A stretch of 64,000 bases of DNA from Nematostella vectensis. Lineage: Eukaryota > Cnidaria > Anthozoa > Actiniaria > Edwardsiidae. The stretch spans positions 16,330,453 to 16,394,452 of the forward strand of contig NC_064044.1 of assembly GCF_932526225.1 (NCBI RefSeq). The letters run 5' to 3'. The notes beneath the pieces were generated by a model. It was not told where the DNA came from and ran no database searches. It saw nothing but the letters and a program-made list of their open reading frames with translations. Position numbers and translations under genes: made by a program. Positions 51,650 to 61,869 of the stretch are shown piece by piece (position 1 is the stretch's first letter; every line of letters begins with the position of its first letter).

Positions 51650-54600
51650 TGTTCATTGACCTATGTTAGGGTTAGAGAGAAACAAATATAACAAAAAGTC
51701 AATGGGGAGAAGAAAAAGGGAGAAATGGATGACTCTATTTGAAAAAAATGTGACTCTACTTTAAAAAATATATAACAATAATGCAATAATAGCTTAAATG
51801 AGCATATTCCTAACATTTTCCCCTGATTTCTTTACAGATTTATTCTTGAAAAAGCACAAGTCTTTATATAATTTAAGTACCTTGCTCCCAGGGGGGAGGT
51901 GGGGGGGGACTTTGAGAAACGATAGTTTGAGAGACGAGGGTGCTCGACAGCATAATCAATGTTAACCCTAAGGGATAGCACTAAGGGCATGGTCAACAAC
52001 AATTCTTACCTCTAAGAGATAGCACATTGGGTGTGGTCAGAGGAATTTATAGATAGTATTCAAGATGCAGACAATATAAGCTAAGCAAAAAGAATATAGG
52101 TAATAGGGGTGGCATTTTGTGTTTTTATTTTCGATGAGAAAATTCTTTTGTAAATGTAAAGTTAATATATAGTAAGTATATATAGTATATATATAAGTTA
52201 TTTGTAGTTATGATAATGTTAAAAAAGTTGCTGTATCTTCGAGAAGCCTAAATACACAGAATATAGACAGGAAAGGTCTTCTTTAGCAATAAATGACAGG
52301 ATGATATTTGTCAGCCTTTATTAAATATCTCAACGCAGTCAGTATAGAGAGAACGAAGAATATCAAAGGATGTTGTTATGCTCAAATTGTTAGATTTAGA
52401 CCACGAATTCTCAAAGCAAACTCTATAAACAAATGTATAAATCGAACAAGCTAAGTGACATTGAAACAGTAACTAGACTACTACGTATTTCTGTCGTTAA
52501 AGTTTTAGTTACCGTGAGGAATATATGCCTGAATTTATAGAACGTGTAAGTATTTACGAATTTAACATTTTAATGGCGATTGCCAGTGGAATGAAAACCA
52601 CTCAAGTGCACTCCAAAATTATAAGCCGATCGGAATTCAAGTAGATGGTATTTAAGCCAATCAAAACAGTGATAGATGACTTTGATATGACATCTTGACG
52701 GCAAACTGGTACGGTGTTTTAGCTTGAGCGTTTGGTTTTGAAAAAAAAAAAACACGAGTAAACGAGCATTATAAAAGCACAACAATAAAACAAAAATAAC
52801 TCTGACATTCTCAATACAAACAGTCGTTCAAAACTCACCTTGGCAGTGTTTTTCGTCGCTTTCTGTTTGTCGCTTGTGTGGTTGTGTTCGCTTTTTGTTG
52901 TAAACTGTGAACTTGTCGACTTTCTGCTAGCAAGAAACTTGTCGACACAAGTGAATTATTTTTATAGCTGAAAACATACATAAATCCAAGGCCCTTTCTT
53001 CTCAGGATCTCCTTATAGAATGGTAGTAAAAAGGATCTCCTTTTAGAATGGTAGTGTAGAGCCTGTAAGTCCTCTTTTTGCTGCTGCAACGGACGGGATT
53101 CACGAACACTCGGGTAGATTTTACTATCGGATTGTACTTCAGACAAAACGGTTCCTCGAAGATTTCAGCCCATTTGAATCCGCATATTTTCTCATTAAAT
53201 ACTATTTTCAATCTGCCTTTTTTTGCTGTGAACATACGAACTTTAATGGTGGTAAGAAAATAAAAATACGTAAAAACGTAAGGGGGCCTGGGAGTTGCAC
53301 GATTGACAGGATGGATGGATTGTGACACCGCAGGATACCCGCGCGATGACCACAAAACCAAGTCGCATAGCTATACCATATTTCTATACCTATGGAGCTG
53401 GCCCCGCTATTACTTATTCACCATATGTGATTATATAACATTTAAACTAATGACATCACATACTCACCGAATTTGTGAGTGTGGAAATAGTTTTGACTCA
53501 ATATCAACCACGATCAAAACTTTACAACAACAGTTTATTGTCAATTCACAATTGAATTAAGTTAGTCTATGTTACTTTACTAAAAAAAATCCAAGTTAAT
53601 AGCTATTAGTAACAGCATCACTATTTGCTCACTTACCTGGTACATAGAATCTGGAGAAACTTTCATTCATATTAGTTTAGACATATTTGTATATGAGCAT
53701 ATTTTCATGAAATTGACATTAATCAAAATATATTTCAAGACATCTTTCCAAAATAGCAATCACAGGGATTCCTCATAAGTTCAACTACTCCTCCAGAGAT
53801 TGGTTAATCATGTACAGTAGGAGTTTATAGAATCTAAAACCAATAACCAACAACAATGTTTAATATAATAATAGCAGTATAAGTCTTTGTTTTGGTGTTG
53901 ATCAAATACTTGATGCTGGACCACCACCAGACTGTAAGGAAACTGATCTTGGGTACAGTAGCGGTGTTTGGCGCAAGCCAAAGCCACACTGAAAAGCTTG
54001 AATTTCATTCTGTTCCCCCAGCAGAATTTTCAATATATTGCGTTTGGCCATTATATTTGGCGATCCTATGAGTGGGATCCCTGTACTTTTTATTATACCC
54101 TAACACACTTCACAAAAAGCCACAAATAATAACAAAATCATCAGAACAAATAGATTAGTTCCATATTTTATTTAACCCATTGACTCCTGGCTATTTTTGA
54201 GCTGAATTTACAAAAAAACAGACTGAAAACAGATACCTCCCCCCCTATTCTGAGTTTTATACAGTCCGTCAAAGTCAAACACAGCTGCACCTAGTCAGCG
54301 GTATCCAAGCTTTCCAACAGTGCTTTGCGGTCCCCACTTTTAATCCTTCGTCGTTGTGCTGAAGCCAGCACAAGTTGATGGTTGCTTGTATTTTTCATCA
54401 AAAATACAGCTATGAGCATATTAGGAGAGTGTCTCAGGACATCATGAAGTCTTTTGGGGCATAATTGAGTGCTTTGCTTATGGATATTTGCAAGCAAAGG
54501 TGGATTCATGATGATTTTTTCTTGTTTGGCTTTGCCTGGATAAGAAAATAATTTTCTAATAAATCACCACAACTCTCTTAAATGCTGTCTTTTCTGAAAC

Positions 54601-56262
54601 CAAATTGATTCCAAAATTGTTTACACTGCTATTCTGGGTCTGTATGACCTGGAATTGATTTGTTTGGCTTCGGGGTGTAAAGACTTATAAAAAACCATCT
54701 GACTTTGGGGAGAGGAGTGTTGACTGGCCCTCCCCTGGTGAATTTTCCCTGGATCTCCCAGAATGCTTTTCAATCCGTAAAGGCATCTTCATGGTTTTAC
54801 AAGCCTTCAAGGAGTGGACATTGTGTTTTGAGGCCATGGAAATGAACCTGGAGGATCAGAATAAAGGAATCTATTTGTGTCTTGAGCTGTGTTTGCTGAT
54901 CTCTCTCCCTTGTGTTGTATTTTGAGCGTTTTATTGAGAGGGGTGATTCTGCTTTTCTTTCCTTGTTCGATTTGAAATTTTTCAAAGAACCTGTGCTATT
55001 ATTTGGCTTAAGAGTAGTTGCCAACACCTTGGTTGGATGCATATCTTCAAGACCATTTATTCCTTAGACTGATGCCTGAGTATCTTCATCTTGTTGTGTT
55101 TAGTTTGCATTTATGAATTTTTTGGGTTGTGGGTACTTCCGAAAGCCGGTACAGGCCAGTTGAGGGGTCAATGTGTTTACCAACACACCCTAAAAAATCA
55201 TGCTTGCCTCACTGCCTGAGAACAATGCCTTTTTCGCAAGCTTAGGTGCAAACAACAGTGTAAGAAAATTCTGCTTGATAGACAAACAAGCTTCCATTTA
55301 GTTATGGCTGATATTCTAACAAATAATTTTTTTATGTTAACCATTGGGGAAACCACAGGGAGCCCAAATTCTATAAAGTATTTGCCTTTATAAATTCAAA
55401 GCAGCAGTGTCAACCCACTTTTTGATATTTTTCCTGTATATTCACCATCAAAGTAATCTTATCACAAAACCTTGTCTGAATCTGATGTTTTCTTGGGCAT
55501 TTTCTTCTAAAAAAGCTATACATATCATCCCTATCAATGAGTCCACTCATGTACAAGTAAAAAAATTCTATTTTCTAGGTTAAAGATATTCACTTGCTAG
55601 AAATGGCATATATGTGATCCAGTCAACTGGTGTATCTCACAGCACAAGTCTAAAAAGGCCTAGTTTTTTTTATTAAAATCTTTATATAGAGACTCCCACT
55701 TTGAAGGCTTAAATAGCAGTGTTGATGAACAAATAATAAGTAGAAGAAATTTATCAATAACGCGTGCGTTAAAAAACCATTTGTAATTCACGATAACTCA
55801 CGATAATTCTCACTCGATCAAAATTCAAGCATATCCAAGCCATCCTAGCTATGGTCTTTTCCATAATAATCAATCGTTCTCTCAACCATAGAGCTATTAA
55901 TTCCACTTATTCTTATTCTATAGTTTTTTGGATTAAAATGATATAATATTTTTGGAAAGTTTGTCATGGTTAGTATAGAGGAGTCTGCCGCCATTTTGTT
56001 TATCGAGTCATCTCTTCTTGTTGTGTGTTGTACGGTTACTTATCTCTGTTTTGTGACGCTCATTAAATAATTGAACAAAGAGCAAGAACTAGAATTGAGT
56101 TCTTTGTTTTAAATAGCACCATTGATTTAAATGCAGCATGGATCCGATAGAATACTCACCTTGTAGAGGTGGACTTGTTGATTCCTTTCGTGTTGAATTT
56201 ACGCACGTGGTAGGCAGATGATCGCTTTTTATAGCAGACGCTCGTAATTCAAGGCAGTTTTC
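51650..56262. other. Region without a supported gene
   Basis: AT-rich. Minus-strand frames at 53002-53361 and 54291-55042 have somewhat protein-like stretches (for example KIVFNEKICGFKWAEIFEEP, or MLIAVFLMKNTSNHQ), but I could find no family, splice structure or continuous frame. They may be decayed repeats. ATATA-rich sequence occurs near 52150-52200. Confidence 0.45.
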
Positions 56263-56526
56263 TGAAAAAAACTCCTCGATTGTTGATTGTTTATGGTCTT
56301 TAATCACAAACGATGATACGATTCTACAATACAAATCGATATACAAACGTATGAATACCTAATACAAACAATTGGCTAATCATCTAAGGTAACAAACTTA
56401 CGAATAAGAGTCAGTGTGTCTCTGTATCTCGGAGCATAACGAATGACCGTGATCCAAGATGGCCGACCGGGGAGACCTGTCAGCGGTCTTCTTGAGCCAT
56501 CGGATCGGTCAGAGGTAGTCCCTTCA
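56263..56526 (-). repeat. Gypsy retrotransposon 3' LTR
   Basis: 264 bp with TG...CA ends, nearly identical to 61392-61655 (one difference seen, TGAAAAAA against TGAAGAAA). A purine tract, GGGGGGGA on the minus strand, lies immediately internal and is the expected polypurine tract. Confidence 0.95.
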
Positions 56527-56582
56527 TCCCCCCCAGTCCGAGGACCAATGTCACAATGATGGTGGGGCATAGGGGTGAGGAC

Positions 56583-59500
56583 TCATTCGGTCCATGTCCC
56601 TGTCTCAGGTTCAAACTGTTTGGGTCGTCGTATGGTGCGACGGGGGCGTGCCGCTGCGTTGGGTGGGGATGGCAGAGTCATCGCTTCAGGTGTTGAGGGT
56701 CCTTGCTTCTCTTCAGCAGCGTCAGGTTCTTCAGGCGATACTTGTAGTGCTAGGGCGGCTGTGGCGAGGTCAGGGGTGGGAACACCTGGTGTGGTGGCTG
56801 GTGTCGCCGTCCTATTAGTATGGTGACATGTTTGAGAGGGCGGGGATGGGGCGTCTGGAGCCATTGATGGCGTCTTTGCTGGGGCCCCTGACGGCGCCTG
56901 TGGTATGGTTGGTAAGGCTGGTGTGTACGCACGTAGGAAGCGGCGGTTTCGTAGTGTTACGCGTCCGGAGCCATCTACCTTCACACGGTATTGATCGTGT
57001 CCTGCTGCTTCGACGACTACCCCTGATCTGTCCCACTTGTTCGGGTGAGGGCCCTGCTGGTTCTGCAGGAAGACTCTTGTGCCGATGGCGAGGGGGCGAA
57101 GGGGTCGCGCGTGCTCTCTGAGGGACTCTGTTGTGCGGGAGATCCGCGTTCGGAGTGCGTCCTCCTTCGCCGCCCATGCCTGACGCCAGAGGGGTCGTAT
57201 GTGGGGGTTCGAGAACTTCTCCAGGCGGTTGACAAATGCGAGTGTGTCCCTCAGGGGGCGCCCAAAAATGATCTGGGCCGGTGATAAACTGCAGTCCGGG
57301 TCGGGTGTGTTCCGCAGCTGTAGGATGGCTCTCAGGAACCGGTCCTGGTCAAGGCTTCCCGTGGGACCAGTGTTGGATAGCAGCAGACGCTTTGCAGTTT
57401 TAACTGCCACCTCGGCCCTGCCGTTGGACTGTGGGAAGCTGACTGAAGACAGACGTTGTTTGACGTCCCAGGTGCGTAGGAAGTCCTCCGTATCCTTGGC
57501 GGTGAACTCTGGGCCTCCGTCACTCGAGAGCTCCTCGGGTACGCCGAACGTGGCGAAGAAGGTGCGGAGGTGGCGAATTAATCCTGTGCTTCCTGCAAGG
57601 TTGGTTGTGGCTGGGGAACTTAAGACTTCTACCCAGCCAGAGAGGCGGTCTCCTACGACGAGGTAATGGTAACCTTTGTAGTCGAAGAAGTCGGCGAACA
57701 CTGCTTCGAACGGGGTTGATGGTGGCGCAGTGGGAAGAGGGGGGGTTCTGGCCTGTGACGGCGCGTTCCTGTTACAGTCGTGGCATTTCTCCCTGGTGAC
57801 ACGTATGTCATTCGACATGCCAGGCCAGTATACGATGGACCGGGCCCGCTGTTCCATCGATGAGGTTCCTTGGTGAGCGGCGTGCAGGCTCTGGAGTACC
57901 CGCTGACGTAGGGATGGAGGGATCACCACTCGATCTTGGTACATGAGGACGCCCTCCTCCTGGTAAATGGATTCGTAAATGGGTCCAAGGTTTGCCAGGG
58001 TGGGGTCATCTTTGTTAAGTTGGGTTCCTTGCTCGAGAGAGTGGAGAAGATTGCCCATGCGAGCGTCTGCGGCTGTTTCCTGCGCAAGGAGGGTCCAGGA
58101 GATGGCGCCTAGCTCTTGGGCAGTGTCCCGTATGGCGGTCATTAGCGCAATCTCTGCGGCGTCAGGGGGATTCGCCGAGCATAGGGGGGCTTTCTCTTCC
58201 GTGTTTGACTGGGATGGGTGTCTAGATGTGGCATCTGCTGCGTAGTTGCTTTTTCCGGGCAGGTGGTGTATCTCGAAACGCCATGGTAGGGTGCGCTGCT
58301 TGAGGCGGAAGAGTCGCGAGTTCGAGATTTCATCCAGGGTGCGATCGCCGAAGATCTTTACCAGGGGTTTGTGGTCGGTGATAATCACAAGGTTGTCGCA
58401 CCCTTGTGTAAAGTAGCGGGTCTGTTCCAGGCCCCAAGCGACGGCGAGGGCCTCTCCCTCGATGGCAGCGTAGCGTTGTTCGGCGGGCGACAGGAAGCGG
58501 GAGCCGGCGAGGGTGATTCCCCATCCCCCGGGACAGCAGTCGGGCATGCCGGAGGAGCAACTGCAGTGCTGCTGTAGTAAAAAGTATCCGATCCCACGCT
58601 TGGACCAATCGGGGCGTAGGCAGGTGCGCTTATGTATATCAAAAATCTCCACTCCCTCGCGGATGGCTTTGACAATTTTTTCTTTGGAGGCTTGAAATGC
58701 TTCTTCGAGCTCGGATGACCATAAGAACTTGTGGCGGGGACTCAGGAATGGCTTAAAGGGTGCCATCAGATCGCGGAGTTGCGCGTAATTGGACACTTGG
58801 TTCACCAGGCCAAACCAGCTTCTGATGTCTGTCGTGCTAGTTGGGGTGGGAAATTCTCTGATGGCGTCGAGGTATTTCGGGAGTGGCTCAATGGTGTGGT
58901 CTGAGGCGTGGAATCCCGCGAAGTCCACGCTCCTCCCGGCGAACTGAAATTTGTCGGGATTGAGGACTATCCCAGCCTGTCCGACGCGAGTGAGGAATTC
59001 GATGGTCCTCCACCAGTGTTGTTCCAGGTCATGGTCGTAGTGCACCGTGTCGTCAACGCATCGTTCTTTGCGCTCAAATTCAGCTAGGATGGTGTCGAAC
59101 CTCCGATTGTATCCATCCCCCGAGGAGAGGAAGCCTTGGGGTGCCCGTGTGTAGCGCCAGCGGCCAAATGGAGTGATAAAGGTGGTCAGGTGGCGGTCTG
59201 ATGAGCGTAAGGGTACGCTGTGGTAACCGTTCCATGCGTCGGTCACGGTCTTCCATGTGTCGTTGGGAATGCGCCGCGCGAGTTGAAACGGTGATTCCGT
59301 CGCATACGTCTCGCGTTGGCAGTACTTGTTGAGTGGTGAGAGGTCCACTGTGCGGCGAGGTGATCCATCGTGCTTCCGTGTGACTACCATTCTGTGGCAC
59401 CACGTGACTGGTTCGCCATAGGGGACTCGCTCAACCACGCCAAGGGCTTCATCACGGAGGAGGTCTTCGTACACGCGTTTTTGCCAGTGGAGGGGTATAT

Positions 59501-61370
59501 TGGCCGGTGTGTGGCAGGCAGTGGGTTTGGCGGTGGGGTCCACGTGGATCTCTACGGGCGGGCCCTCCATGCAAGGGAGTGCTCGATGAGGGCAGGTATT
59601 AAACGTGGAGGAGGCGTATCTGTTCAGGAGCCAGGCTTTCATCTTAGTGTTGTTCGCTGGTGTGCAGGGGAACGGCAGCTCTGAAGGGCGTGGTGGGGTT
59701 GTCTCACGCTGGGGGCACGAACATGTGACGTCATGTTCAGAGGCAGGTTTGGTACATCCTTCGTTGACGATGCGAGCGGCATTGGTGGTTGGCGAGGTGT
59801 AGTTGGGGCGGGTTTTATTTTGTGAGGCGGGTCGTCGCTCGTTAGAGGCCTCTGTGACGTCATCAGGGCGTGGGAAACAGTGCGGCAGGAGGTCTAGGTT
59901 CAGAAGCGAGTCGTAAGAAAGGTACATATCTCGTACCGAGCTGCTCACGTACACCATGGAGAATGACGTCGTGGATTGTCCACTGTAGGATGTTGCGCTG
60001 AGTTTGGCGAAGAACGCCCCTTCTATGGATATGGGCGAGTTATTAGCCGCCGTTAGGCTAGGTCTGATGGGTTGGAGCTCTTCTCTCGAGAAGCCACATG
60101 CTAAGAAGTCCGCCAGGGACCATAGGTCGGATTGTGCTCCGGTGTCTGCTATGGCAGACACGGCGGCGTGTATGTCGGGGGTGGTGTCGGCGGTTTCCTT
60201 CCGATGTCTGCCCTTTCGTGCGAGCGAGATTGTGATTGGTACCCTGGGGTGATCCCTGAAGCGGGCTCGCTTCCATTCTCCCTTGGAGAAGATGTGGTGG
60301 TCTAGACGTACGGGCCGCTTGGCCGTGGTGGCGTGTGTGGTGGGGCGGGTATCTTGTTTCGTCTCACCGTGGAGGGATGATATCTGAGCAATCGGCTCTG
60401 CTTGGTTGGCATGGACCGTCGGGGCCTGGGGCGAGCGTTGTTGAGGCTGTCGCTGTGGGCGTCTTGATCGCCGGTTCACCCTATGACAGTCGATGCACAG
60501 CTGGTGCGGTTTTTTGTTCCATCCGCGAGCTCCTTCGGTAAACAGCTTGAATGTCTTTTGACATCCGGGGCATGTTGCTTCTTTCGCCTGATCCGCTTGA
60601 GGGGGGCTTGGGGCAGGGTGCGGTGAGTTTGTTTTCTGTCTCTGGAAGGATGAGACGGCGGATAATGAGGGGGAAGGGGGCAGGGCGTTGCGTGCCATTT
60701 CCTTACTCTCTACTACGGCGATGACTTGATTTATCGGCTTCTCCAGGATACCGTCAATGCCCAGGACTTCCCTCCGAATCTCGTTATCGTATAGTCCGTT
60801 AATGATGACGTCACGGATTACGTGGTCTGTGTAGTCGACGGGACGACTACATGAGCACTTCGCGTTGTAGGCGCAGGTTTCGGCTTTGCCTCTTACTTTG
60901 GCCGTGAAGGACCTGAATGACTCGTCTCGCTCTTGTCGCATCTGGAGGAGTTCAGTGCGGAGCACACAGGTAGCAATGGGGATAATGGCGAGGGATCGCA
61001 TGGCTTCCATCAGTTGGGTTAGTGACTCGTTTACAGCATTGGGGTTAGCCTTGAGGATGCTGTCTCCCAGCTCAGTGCCAGCGCACTGGAAAAGCTGTGA
61101 TGGGGCTGAATTTTCGTCAATCCCAGAGCCTGCTCGGAACACTTCCCATCTTCGTGTAAAGATGTTCCACTCTTCCATTGTTACGCCGACGTCAATCTTC
61201 GGCCGGTCTAGTTTTGGCCCTTTGGGAGCTGTGTTGGCTGGTAGGCGCCCGGGTTGAGCTTCATTTCTGTGGACCAGGTTGTGGTTGGCCAATAGGGCAA
61301 TTGCCACAGCCTCGGACGCGTCGGTGGTCTTGAACTCGCAGTCGGGTACAGTGCATTCGATGACAACCAT
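56583..61370 (-). CDS. Gypsy gag-pol polyprotein, 1595 aa, intact
   Basis: Domains in order: an N-terminal C2H2-like finger (residues 6-34) and Gag; a cysteine knuckle, CPGCQ...CIDC (267-295); retroviral-type aspartic protease DTGAQ (409-413); reverse transcriptase from about 640, with TRAPQGFLSSGDGYNR and the catalytic CVDD at 771-774 (Cys in place of the usual Tyr or Phe); RNase H (about 915-1050, with ITDHKPLV and ADATSRHP); integrase H2C2 zinc motif (H1163, H1166, C1196, C1199); DDE core D1227, D1284, E1320 (ADFFD, SSDGGPEF, NGRAEV); and a C-terminal DNA-binding region. Gag and Pol are in one frame with no shift or stop. It starts 22 bases after the 5' LTR. Base composition is more GC-rich than the surroundings, consistent with recent arrival. 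Confidence 0.97.
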   Translation of the reverse strand: MVVIECTVPDCEFKTTDASEAVAIALLANHNLVHRNEAQPGRLPANTAPKGPKLDRPKIDVGVTMEEWNIFTRRWEVFRAGSGIDENSAPSQLFQCAGTELGDSILKANPNAVNESLTQLMEAMRSLAIIPIATCVLRTELLQMRQERDESFRSFTAKVRGKAETCAYNAKCSCSRPVDYTDHVIRDVIINGLYDNEIRREVLGIDGILEKPINQVIAVVESKEMARNALPPSPSLSAVSSFQRQKTNSPHPAPSPPQADQAKEATCPGCQKTFKLFTEGARGWNKKPHQLCIDCHRVNRRSRRPQRQPQQRSPQAPTVHANQAEPIAQISSLHGETKQDTRPTTHATTAKRPVRLDHHIFSKGEWKRARFRDHPRVPITISLARKGRHRKETADTTPDIHAAVSAIADTGAQSDLWSLADFLACGFSREELQPIRPSLTAANNSPISIEGAFFAKLSATSYSGQSTTSFSMVYVSSSVRDMYLSYDSLLNLDLLPHCFPRPDDVTEASNERRPASQNKTRPNYTSPTTNAARIVNEGCTKPASEHDVTCSCPQRETTPPRPSELPFPCTPANNTKMKAWLLNRYASSTFNTCPHRALPCMEGPPVEIHVDPTAKPTACHTPANIPLHWQKRVYEDLLRDEALGVVERVPYGEPVTWCHRMVVTRKHDGSPRRTVDLSPLNKYCQRETYATESPFQLARRIPNDTWKTVTDAWNGYHSVPLRSSDRHLTTFITPFGRWRYTRAPQGFLSSGDGYNRRFDTILAEFERKERCVDDTVHYDHDLEQHWWRTIEFLTRVGQAGIVLNPDKFQFAGRSVDFAGFHASDHTIEPLPKYLDAIREFPTPTSTTDIRSWFGLVNQVSNYAQLRDLMAPFKPFLSPRHKFLWSSELEEAFQASKEKIVKAIREGVEIFDIHKRTCLRPDWSKRGIGYFLLQQHCSCSSGMPDCCPGGWGITLAGSRFLSPAEQRYAAIEGEALAVAWGLEQTRYFTQGCDNLVIITDHKPLVKIFGDRTLDEISNSRLFRLKQRTLPWRFEIHHLPGKSNYAADATSRHPSQSNTEEKAPLCSANPPDAAEIALMTAIRDTAQELGAISWTLLAQETAADARMGNLLHSLEQGTQLNKDDPTLANLGPIYESIYQEEGVLMYQDRVVIPPSLRQRVLQSLHAAHQGTSSMEQRARSIVYWPGMSNDIRVTREKCHDCNRNAPSQARTPPLPTAPPSTPFEAVFADFFDYKGYHYLVVGDRLSGWVEVLSSPATTNLAGSTGLIRHLRTFFATFGVPEELSSDGGPEFTAKDTEDFLRTWDVKQRLSSVSFPQSNGRAEVAVKTAKRLLLSNTGPTGSLDQDRFLRAILQLRNTPDPDCSLSPAQIIFGRPLRDTLAFVNRLEKFSNPHIRPLWRQAWAAKEDALRTRISRTTESLREHARPLRPLAIGTRVFLQNQQGPHPNKWDRSGVVVEAAGHDQYRVKVDGSGRVTLRNRRFLRAYTPALPTIPQAPSGAPAKTPSMAPDAPSPPSQTCHHTNRTATPATTPGVPTPDLATAALALQVSPEEPDAAEEKQGPSTPEAMTLPSPPNAAARPRRTIRRPKQFEPETGTWTE

Positions 61371-61391
61371 GGCGGCGAATCAATCGTATCA

Positions 61392-61655
61392 TGAAGAAAA
61401 CTCCTCGATTGTTGATTGTTTATGGTCTTTAATCACAAACGATGATACGATTCTACAATACAAATCGATATACAAACGTATGAATACCTAATACAAACAA
61501 TTGGCTAATCATCTAAGGTAACAAACTTACGAATAAGAGTCAGTGTGTCTCTGTATCTCGGAGCATAACGAATGACCGTGATCCAAGATGGCCGACCGGG
61601 GAGACCTGTCAGCGGTCTTCTTGAGCCATCGGATCGGTCAGAGGTAGTCCCTTCA
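61392..61655 (-). repeat. Gypsy retrotransposon 5' LTR
   Basis: 264 bp, TG...CA ends, same length as the 3' LTR. In element orientation it precedes the gag-pol ATG by 22 bases. Confidence 0.95.
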
Positions 61656-61869
61656 TTTTCTTCGGCTTCCAGGGGTTTAGAATGCGAAAGGTTTTTTTCT
61701 GGGTCTCGGTCAGGTAATCAAATTTAAAAACAGGCCCGCCTTTCTTCCCATAACCGCTCCATATTGATGTTTGGAGGTCAGACACCAAGTATACACGTCT
61801 ATTTGCCAAGGGTTCTGAATGTAATGAGCCGACTTGTTGGTGACAAGTGACGTCATAAGTGCTCTCCAA
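61656..61869 (-). other. Open frame next to the gypsy insertion (possible interrupted exon)
   Basis: A minus-strand frame starts at 61869 and reads MESTYDVTCHQQVGSLHSEP, later KFDYLTETQKKTF and NPWKPKK at the TTTTC site. Across the insertion it could continue a few codons into 56262 and then stops. I do not recognise the protein. It may be chance. Confidence 0.25.

Larger units (their letters stand above)
56263..61655 (-). mobile_element. Complete Ty3/gypsy LTR retrotransposon, TTTTC target duplication
   Basis: The 5393-bp element has 264-bp LTRs and is flanked by TTTTC at 56258-56262 and 61656-61660. The internal region holds one open gag-pol gene. A polypurine tract is clear. The primer-binding site should begin within the 22 bases between the 5' LTR and the ATG (TGATACGATTGATTCGCC); I cannot name the tRNA. 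Near-identical LTRs and an intact ORF mark a recent insertion, possibly still competent. Confidence 0.96.

Noticed and set aside
56575-61257. Many plus-strand and other-frame ORFs over the gypsy region
   Set aside because: Shadows of the 1595-codon gag-pol frame, which carries all recognised motifs.
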